From: Elusimicrobiota bacterium
GTDB lineage: Bacteria > Elusimicrobiota > Elusimicrobia > F11
Reading direction: 5' to 3'
NCBI GenBank assembly: GCA_022709485.1
Contig: JAKLIS010000020.1
Coordinates: 1 to 11,084, forward strand
Length of the DNA stretch: 11,084 bases
Shown: piece after piece, positions 9,001 to 11,084 of the stretch
Layout of the letters: every line of letters starts with the position of its first letter
Position numbering within the stretch: position 1 is the first letter of the stretch
Translations under genes and position numbers: made by a program
The notes under the pieces: generated by a model
Seen by the model: only the letters and a program-made list of their open reading frames with translations
What the model was told of the DNA's origin: nothing
Database searches by the model: none

Positions 9001-9910
9001 AGCGAGGGTTTTCAAATCTCCCGCGAGTCTGGCATTATTGAAAAGGCTTTATTCCTCTACTTCTTCAATCGCTCAAAGATTTCGTTTCTCTCATTCTTTA
9101 CGTAAAGCCGCTCAAGATTTGGTTGCCATGGCGGCTCTCTCGGCAGAGTTACCCAACGCCAATGCCGGCCAAGTTATTGAAAAATTTTACGACGGCCGCT
9201 CTCTTAAACTCGAAGTTCAATCCATTGACCCTAGGTTTAAAACCACTTCCATCCCATTGGGAAATTGGGCGAAGATTATTCAAGACGTTCGGTTCCCGGA
9301 AATTTTGCGTCAGCATGTCAGTAAAGAATTATCCGGCGGGACGGCTTCTTTTGAACAAGCGAAAAATTTGGTTGAGACATTGGCCGGTTTCGGTTTACCG
9401 AAAGTCGCACTGGATAAGCTGAATTTTGATTTGGCCATTCGGATTAGAAACGAAAATGATGTGGAGAAAGCCAAAAAATTAGCTGAAAAAACGCCCTTGG
9501 CTCAATCGATTATTCTTCTATTGGATCCGGCTTTAATGACAGGTCATCATGATAAAGAATTTTATCAAGGGGCGGTTTTATCCTGGAAATCTTCAATCCC
9601 GGTGGGAGTTCATGTTTATCAAAGCCATTTATTTAGTGGAAATACAATTCTTTTGAAAAATCTACCCACCAGTCTTCCTTCCGAATTCGCGAATCGGAAG
9701 AAAAAACTCTCCAATCTCCTTTTTGTTTCCTTCGATTCTCTCGGCGTGGACACGACAGGCGTGGGGACCCATTCAGAACTTCGGCTGGTTAAAGTGATGG
9801 TTTTTGATGAGATGTTGCGCGGCGTCCTTTTAACCCTCGATAAATATCTGGCTCTTCAGGAATCCATCCGCCGCGTGTCGGAAGCGCTTTTAATCTCTCG
9901 CCAAACGTAA
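2..9910 (+). CDS. Giant multidomain membrane protein, probably 5'-partial
   Basis: One frame stays open for 3301 codons from a GTG at position 5 to TAA at 9908-9910. The preceding codon (2-4, atc) is also open and no ribosome binding site can be seen, so the true start probably lies outside the window; residue numbers here count from the GTG as 1. Visible parts in order are a TraB/ChaN-like block (about 20-445), membrane segments (577-594, 607-622), a helical charged region (640-940), a basic Lys/Arg/Ser-rich linker just before membrane segments (959-975, 993-1011), a methyltransferase-like fold (1045-1225), an HTH-like stretch (1239-1262), membrane segments (1308-1325, 1453-1474, 1685-1714), HEFCH (1960-1964), a Cys-His-Asp transglutaminase-like triad (2370, 2406, 2424), a helical region (about 2500-2800), a CPBP-like membrane domain (2896-3002) and an unrecognised C-terminus. 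Giant genes are known in Omnitrophota; the cellular role is not known, and a cell-envelope role is inferred only from the many membrane spans. Confidence 0.9.
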   Translation: MVNSIPDNFGSVRDIHAPPIPSEKIIFHIQDVHLNPEAQANIAGAVTTLLENGRVDLLALEGGFEPIDLGPFRKCPDSTALRRVANYLLENKKIAGPLYAALTRSGPIPELLGIDDLGHYQANVAAYKSSAKLTARNKKEIARRKKELTARKQIHFNRRLASFDRQVEAHRQGSLTVGPFVRTLVKENPTKVYPGLKSFLAAYNLETSLDFSRVEAERGCLLSILLQKISKTDIQELMRQSAQYRLGHVSQSEFYGYLNSLCIRCGMDLKKFPSMASYLEYVLAAQAVRAETLFSDLKSAENDVFEQLAKTPEEEQLVRESRRLYLTEKLVDFSLTKDEWEEYKKAVPSSWCQVPSTTKVDENKYQALGTRNCLSSFESFYQEAEIRDCLMGENILRAMNKGSHKVAVLVTGGFHSEGLQRYFHQNGIATVSFTPKITRLDEAKGSTYLSVFAQEKTPLEKMFIGDRLFLSTLAFPKETRVSTGVLLAVAEQIGKAKIGTKVALGELRMKIGRRLKTYLPLDWSQVAVTPLKVNGEGYAIATRFNRRKQVDFISFKGDSLNVRSQEGWIIHWKRILENPILGILIGTVLFSQPDMVEWFTKILYGHRSFLALFFMGGALAVFLNQGRSEEEAEKSEPLARFLIHPAPFIQDLLELLGKFEQSMTSFKRVAETSGGRILETMHTEAQRAFLAVNQFLEDFRRTTENSKRTQSEKRIFELIFGLIRFVFPYFGNSRLPQQASELLFSELDSKVIKKISQDETQQKTRALFKLISDSGLLQERDSEKFKYILRRITSEMKSIAQPFRASEEDMRSKDRKNSSDNLKLFEISRIIDGYLDIQEMAKPGEIISVDSINAALEIFDNDDLESVDDLLGQTQNPSQDRRKAEIQRLRNFIRERLISRGYPPVNENGGTYQIPRKVKSKNHELDQKSSSINKKPLKRSPRGNSRKKPRKGFAALEEIWFGVFLMVLLAGAVFISHPNSLPIRQSLSLIPWHSWVLPFTLFAWVGWGMVFNHSESRRWIVPSEIEEKFVMADNRCLQNLKIKNYELPFLEFWKRHFSPKTSLVGVDLGTGDGAFISRLRGYVHSNLPIDMKGTELDHESFPDNKAFKKKQGPHSMDYVSVQGPSPFSGHWWDLIQDADDLVKRDGLIEIAAIGQINMAAVREFLIRGYFVALIPGFSQKFFFRPHEGGTPEVGIVLASRVKSPAFLYLEDQGFQVVPPPDDAARVMKFVESAIFKREHTLEEAARILDVTEEFLAENLERLAAEYPQSFFLRKNYRYKQFCGLKIWIRKMAPKKNPKGGASSWKGIMDIRVLLVLSFSLAALFGVLQGSAKNRTGSLEEKKSANQILRLAEGPLVREVNKAGQKNEGPPYSEVRAAISAAFPNLFKKQVVESIEPEIDEKGFVNDVMELSGISTKPNILSSPGKWLNPGLPLLALSQFGFYCPAPAETIPTMAGLVAVSWLITFAGLGGSMVLGRKGDEKSDRVESPLAPSVERLNGLEREFWEQAEQFLDHTIKFVRSHSRSPKDGVSYGFHKVLSFLLDLKGGVDGEKDGIRLSEKFWMDIYKSLFMMWESLPHEPLREQALLNWAHTVDTVGHTYSPDLAGKIRTGAVSQKDYPEVVQLIGFLLPRIYQLQEFVRHVLSNEFPHARKSDLHFLKNFNPVLLALPALLGNDLGESPFQATGTFIFFALAVSWLAVFPFVFLLGGVIMRVFIQFLNRNRILFEIRSFNWLSGKGFRPGIWPLSLFNLFHFVPLLQWEGEKGMGLRPEGYQPPILEKLDPRNAYFLEVLQAAFARAGLDPNRAVSYTMTFDSWRHNPGDRKDMISLFVGMGLSFHEAFNIAYQFKFPRPSSTSNRRIKIEYFGERDPWGARLFDGQGVFPPVYIFPGWASILMDIGGTVHPFALEPTQSHVPTTMHVISQMPVPSSVRDVFLRAWKEHAVVLAAEILDQHKGEALKILYHEFCHIVFNQKESSLKEKIIDSLESQRGKNNKLNAVFDLVEREGYKERQISREVLARLMSGTDRSGALPTDEFFSGVLPSGMGQELREDAEKVMPDLDLFCSVWDAISEVLPQSPFIPFLGPSQVVSSKTNPELKPVFERLKGRLPTFMMVGYPPLVNIEDIRPLLEEGKIHLFIWERPEGPRFFITGLPPMNLKEADPVNGIIIDTRELFPPSRKLGTASKKGGKDFSGQEKPQSSKKAGEDLDPKRLNENPGMLDAFFLGEIPPLKKMVFEEPNVLAPVATSFNKQGFSVDPGQVDGLMDEFDFSQSFDGNRTVVKKRLKSRQKKLEKLFAAVFRELNRRGLTKERFASKFLDYEEDITLAQRDLRRTKIAFHILETIAYSKSDLKQFWFHFENFVILVSGPSPDTGICWETVSAFLKPFKQTLWEVPIRADWVPLGHDSEHPDHVLLLVGGLVDTEEWIAADFASGQFTGYPKIFLGPLEPYAENLWAFIQKGRPDHARISGMVSQFFGELCATLAGAFGLPVELPAGLASLNETPLSPSGYGARGPKNPNEKEPAPKKTLKEEILEAVKGLKTEDEIRDSIREKIRKDINWELKLTPEEGIEILKALLNPELVKVLLSKGKGTSSYKRILNNAFSDMGFMIQTLVRLKIMESRIDEIADLVEKFMLETMESSADPVVDIAVYDVVGPLFSKGLRHVESEARVSKEILSNFKIQDSIFRGFEKVSDEKTMHLFTDLFIDLLGFMLNKNEDGKWDGKIRTWAPTISLQLKKFFNARYYLNNYYNGLTLARLFAANPTFFNDPGLLALIVKESLEKIKGVNKGRDDFGEDHWHNLQALAEALEVQGHSIAIDIYSPFVGFEQDLQDFAVWAEFAYAEDDPQIGREYKNLMDRFISRVRLASQNSSEANIRPGGKWLWLRWLFVDKWGVSEKVYDFGLGPLLENGLVGLIFKFIVAPSALAPLLLGIYPDLNVWAWFLFFCLHGLNFFVRNGRERAPPNLIAAGIIGGICWYFGFLPLSIPALYVHISVNIFLPVGGGVIARVFKSPASLALLKRLYSSTSSIAQRFRFSHSLRKAAQDLVAMAALSAELPNANAGQVIEKFYDGRSLKLEVQSIDPRFKTTSIPLGNWAKIIQDVRFPEILRQHVSKELSGGTASFEQAKNLVETLAGFGLPKVALDKLNFDLAIRIRNENDVEKAKKLAEKTPLAQSIILLLDPALMTGHHDKEFYQGAVLSWKSSIPVGVHVYQSHLFSGNTILLKNLPTSLPSEFANRKKKLSNLLFVSFDSLGVDTTGVGTHSELRLVKVMVFDEMLRGVLLTLDKYLALQESIRRVSEALLISRQT
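62..1339 (+). other. TraB/ChaN/EreA-like N-terminal domain of the giant protein
   Basis: Residues about 20-445 carry spaced motifs: HIQDVHLN (H27, D30, H32, N34), EGG (E60), GIDD (112-115) and, far downstream, GGFH (411-414) after a hydrophobic strand. This arrangement of an early His/acid motif, an EG pair and a late GxxH recalls the ChaN/EreA/TraB superfamily, whose members use conserved His and Glu residues for metal or haem binding or hydrolysis. That kinship is inferred from motif layout only. I recognise a similar block (HIQDxHxN, then AQ and NI) as recurrent in large Omnitrophota proteins. The domain is interrupted in its second half by an 84-base palindromic insertion at 1037-1120. 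Confidence 0.5.
1037..1120. repeat. In-frame palindromic insertion element within coding sequence
   Basis: An 84-base (28-codon) block is bounded by GCAGT and ACTGC. Inside it AGTTCCTGGTGCC (1046-1058) is an exact reverse complement of GGCACCAGGAACT (1106-1118). A second overlapping pair, TGCCTAG (1041-1047) and CTAGGCA (1103-1109), is also exact, so the arms can pair in two registers around a central A-rich spacer. It encodes residues 345-372, a Ser/Thr/Gln/Asn-rich stretch sitting between two helical segments (ending EEYKK and beginning LSSFESFY). It behaves like protein-embedded palindromic elements such as the Rickettsia RPE class: length divisible by three, frame kept open, and location in a probable surface loop. 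No second copy is visible in this window. Confidence 0.65.
3137..3679 (+). other. Class I methyltransferase-like domain inside the giant protein
   Basis: Residues about 1045-1225. Motif I is canonical, VDLGTGDGAF at 1065-1074, and is followed by an acidic residue at the end of a second strand (E1094 in GTELD), as expected for binding the ribose of S-adenosylmethionine. A later stretch (DLIQDADDLVKRDGLIEI) resembles the helix and strand after motif IV. The domain follows directly after two membrane segments (959-975, 993-1011). Whether it is catalytic cannot be told; the substrate-binding part is not recognisable. An HTH-like segment (TLEEAARILDV and onward, 1239-1262) follows it. Confidence 0.5.
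5690..6061 (+). other. HExxH zinc-metallopeptidase-like region of the giant protein
   Basis: Residues about 1896-2019. The sequence LYHEFCHIVF contains HEFCH (1960-1964, bases 5882-5896), a zinc-binding HExxH preceded by a hydrophobic helix start, as in gluzincin-type metallopeptidases. About 50 residues downstream SREVLARL provides a Glu (E2012) in an ExxA context that could be the third zinc ligand. The flanking region is soluble-looking and lies between the membrane segment at 1685-1714 and a charged linker near 2180. The peptidase family cannot be named from this alone, and HExxH does occur by chance, but the helical context and the ExxA partner argue for a true site. Confidence 0.5.
7085..7321 (+). 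other. Transglutaminase-like Cys-His-Asp domain of the giant protein
   Basis: Residues about 2361-2439. A Cys in TGICWET (C2370) is followed 36 residues later by His in DHVLLLV (H2406), which begins a hydrophobic strand, and 18 residues after that by Asp in WIAADFASGQF (D2424). The order, the spacing and the Trp before the Asp match the papain-fold transglutaminase-like superfamily, whose bacterial members are mostly proteases, amidases or cross-linking enzymes. All three catalytic positions are present, so the domain may be active. The substrate is unknown. Confidence 0.6.
8690..9010 (+). other. Degenerate CPBP (CAAX-protease/Rce1-like) membrane domain
   Basis: Residues about 2896-3002 form several hydrophobic segments (about 2904-2925, 2931-2948, 2958-2975, then through 3000). 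Two of the family's signature motifs are intact: FxxxH (F2938 to H2942) and HxxxN (H2985 to N2989). At the expected place for the first motif, EExxxR, the sequence is ENGLVG (E2902 to G2907), so the second Glu and the Arg are missing. This suggests a relative of CPBP intramembrane proteases with altered or lost catalysis. The order and spacing of motifs relative to membrane segments support the call; similarity by eye only. Confidence 0.5.
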
Positions 9911-10105
9911 CTTGCCCGGGGACAATTCGAAATGGGGAAATTGCGGCCTTTCCATTGAAAGCCTGCTGGCAGGAATCGATATTGAAAGTTGGCAAGCTAA
10001 ACCGGGATTCCCCATAGAGATTCCCGACAGAGGCTTTCGGGGCTGGAATTCGGAGAGGACAAATTAAGGCATCTGGGTTGATGAGGTTTGAATTGAAGAA
10101 GAATA
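9911..10105. other. Noncoding gap between giant gene and tRNA-Asp
   Basis: No credible gene. The stretch holds several short inverted repeats: CTTGCC (9911-9916) against GGCAAG (9991-9996), CAATT (9923-9927) against AATTG (9939-9943), and CCTGC against GCAGG around 9962-9973. None is followed by a run of T on the plus strand, so no clear intrinsic terminator for the giant gene can be named; the nested pairs could still fold when transcribed. Confidence 0.4.
10002..10053. repeat. Intergenic imperfect palindrome, possible dispersed repeat
   Basis: Outer arms CCGGGATTCC (10002-10011) and GGAATTCGG (10045-10053) pair with one mismatch and one gap; inner arms CCCGA (10023-10027) and TCGGG (10037-10041) pair exactly over a nine-base loop. 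GATTCCC also occurs twice in tandem (10006 and 10019 on). The look (ATTCCCGAC, then TTTCGGGG) is like short palindromic repeats scattered between genes in many environmental bacteria. That it is dispersed elsewhere in the genome is a guess, as only one copy is in view. Confidence 0.35.
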
Positions 10106-10180
10106 CGGAGTCGACGGGATTTGAACCCGCGGTCTCTGCCTTGACAGGGCAGCGTGTTAACCGGGCTACACCACGACTCC
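10106..10180 (-). tRNA. trnD: tRNA-Asp(GUC)
   Basis: Read on the minus strand the 75 bases fold as a full cloverleaf: acceptor GGAGTCG with CGACTCC, D stem GTGT with ACAC, anticodon stem CTGCC with GGCAG around the loop CTGTCAA (anticodon GTC), and T stem GCGGG with CCCGT (one G-U pair) around TTCAAAT. The discriminator base is G, usual for aspartate tRNA. CCA is not encoded; TAT follows, so CCA must be added after transcription. It lies downstream of, and in the same direction as, the methyltransferase gene, with a probable terminator between them. Confidence 0.95.
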
Positions 10181-10206
10181 AATGACTTAGGGTCCCTGAT
10201 GCTAGC

Positions 10207-10247
10207 AAAAAACAAACGAGGTTTGAGAATTGATGAGGCTTCGTTTG
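10207..10247 (-). terminator. Probable intrinsic terminator of the methyltransferase gene
   Basis: On the minus strand CAAACGA (from 10247) and TCGTTTG (to 10213) form an exact seven-base stem, followed at once by six T (10212-10207). It begins 15 bases past the methyltransferase stop. The loop is long (21 bases) and the stem AT-rich, so strength is uncertain. Confidence 0.5.
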
Positions 10248-10262
10248 GCTGAATATTAGAGA

Positions 10263-11036
10263 TTATTTCTTCGTCCCGGAACATCTCCAACTGATTCCTT
10301 TGTACGAAGAGATATGGACGTTATCGAACTCATTTGGATTGAACCAGAGTTCGACTTGTTCTTTAGGCAAGAACACGGTTTGCGGGGCATTGAGCCTATC
10401 GAAGACGTTCTGGAAGTTCCTCTTGAACGAGAGTTTTCGAAAATTTCCAAAATATTCGTAAAAGGGAAGTATTTTTTTGAGCGGAAGAAAATAAATTGTC
10501 CAAACAAAAGGATAGAGGAAGGCGGTAACGACACCGGCCAAAAAATAAAGCAACCCTTTCGGCAATTTCAATAATAAAATCCGTTTCAAGGGCTCGACAA
10601 CAGCTTGATTGAGAAAATTCCCTTTATCTGAAACGCCCCAAATGATCAATGTCCCGCCTTTAATGACCAACCTTTTCAAGTTGTTGAATGTGCGGTCAGG
10701 ATCATCAGTGTGATTAATGACGCCAACACAAAACGCCACATCAACCGGGGGGTCAATCTTCACCTCGGCAAGATCTCCTTCTATGATTGTGACGTTCGGC
10801 AAATCTTTGGTGTATTCTTTCGCAATGGCGGCGGTGTTCAAATCGACGCCAATCACCTCTTTAGCATACGGCGCCACCATGCGCGAATGATGTCCCGGGC
10901 CACAACCGGCATCAAGCACGCGTTTGCCTTTGAAATCTTCCAGCTTGAGGGGATATATCCATTCCTCAAAGAGAAAAGAGGAATCGTCCTTTAATTTTGA
11001 CCATTCGTAGGTCCAATCGTATTGTTTTTGTTGCAT
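10263..11036 (-). CDS. Class I SAM-dependent methyltransferase with hydrophobic segment
   Basis: A 257-residue protein that should transfer a methyl group from S-adenosylmethionine; the acceptor is unknown. Motif I is VLDAGCGPG (40-48), the acidic end of strand 2 is D65 in GVDLN, GDLA (87-90) fits the adenine-contact position, DVAFCVGVINHTDDP (99-113) fits motif IV, and LVIKGGTLII (123-132) the following strand. This places it among UbiG/Methyltransf_11-type enzymes. Residues about 152-187 are strongly hydrophobic and rich in Leu, Phe and Tyr; this could be a membrane-anchoring or substrate-lid insert, which would suit a lipid or cell-surface acceptor (inferred). The ATG at 11036 is preceded by GGGAGG three bases upstream, supporting the start. 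It ends with TAA and a likely terminator and appears to be a single-gene unit. Confidence 0.88.
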   Translation of the reverse strand: MQQKQYDWTYEWSKLKDDSSFLFEEWIYPLKLEDFKGKRVLDAGCGPGHHSRMVAPYAKEVIGVDLNTAAIAKEYTKDLPNVTIIEGDLAEVKIDPPVDVAFCVGVINHTDDPDRTFNNLKRLVIKGGTLIIWGVSDKGNFLNQAVVEPLKRILLLKLPKGLLYFLAGVVTAFLYPFVWTIYFLPLKKILPFYEYFGNFRKLSFKRNFQNVFDRLNAPQTVFLPKEQVELWFNPNEFDNVHISSYKGISWRCSGTKK

Positions 11037-11039
11037 TTT

Positions 11040-11045
11040 CCTCCC
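11040..11045 (-). promoter_or_regulatory. Shine-Dalgarno site of the methyltransferase gene
   Basis: On the minus strand GGGAGG stands three bases (AAA) before the ATG at 11036. This is a strong anti-16S match, with spacing slightly shorter than usual, and it fixes the start of the gene. Confidence 0.7.
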
Positions 11046-11071
11046 AATTGAATCCCCTGAACGCTTTACGT

Positions 11072-11080
11072 TTTATAATA
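11072..11080 (-). promoter_or_regulatory. Possible -10 element upstream of the methyltransferase gene
   Basis: The minus strand reads TATTATAAA here, with TATTAT differing from the TATAAT consensus at one base. Any -35 box would fall outside the window, so this is only a hint. Confidence 0.2.
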
Positions 11081-11084
11081 AATT

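Noticed and set aside
9789..10208. Open frame of 139 codons on the minus strand
   Set aside because: It runs through tRNA-Asp and into the giant gene; the residues over the tRNA are the usual by-product of translating a tRNA.
10078..10238. Direct repeat TTGATGAGG on both sides of the tRNA, possibly attachment sites
   Set aside because: Nine bases only, neither copy overlaps the tRNA 3' end, and no integrase or mobile gene is present.
10710..10994. Open frame of 94 codons on the plus strand
   Set aside because: Antisense to the methyltransferase gene, which has canonical motifs and a ribosome binding site.

Overview
The window looks like a fragment of a Candidatus Omnitrophota (formerly OP3) genome or a close relative in the PVC neighbourhood. 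This is inferred, not shown by a marker gene. The grounds are one enormous uninterrupted membrane-associated open reading frame, an N-terminal block of a type I associate with giant Omnitrophota proteins (HIQDVHLN, then EGG, GIDD and GGFH), and a palindromic repeat inserted in frame into the coding sequence.

Layout. Positions 2-9910 on the plus strand are a single open frame of at least 3301 codons, about 89% of the window. It is probably cut at its 5' end by the window edge. From N to C it contains: a TraB/ChaN-like block; two membrane segments; a long helical region; two more membrane segments; a class I methyltransferase-like fold followed by a helix-turn-helix-like stretch; further membrane segments; an HExxH zinc-peptidase signature; a transglutaminase-like Cys-His-Asp signature; a helical region; a degenerate CPBP (CAAX-protease-like) membrane domain; and an unrecognised C-terminal domain of about 300 residues. 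Positions 9911-10105 are a noncoding stretch with imperfect inverted repeats. Positions 10106-10180 (minus) are tRNA-Asp(GUC). Positions 10263-11036 (minus) are a stand-alone SAM-dependent methyltransferase with a hydrophobic segment, followed by a plausible intrinsic terminator. The minus-strand genes converge on the giant gene.

How the parts might work together. The giant polypeptide combines three peptidase-like or transferase-like signatures with a TraB/ChaN-like block and many membrane spans. This suggests a cell-envelope machine handling proteins or peptides, but no substrate can be read from the sequence. The methyltransferase gene and the tRNA have no evident functional link to it. 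I see no CRISPR array, insertion sequence, transposase, phage gene or rRNA.
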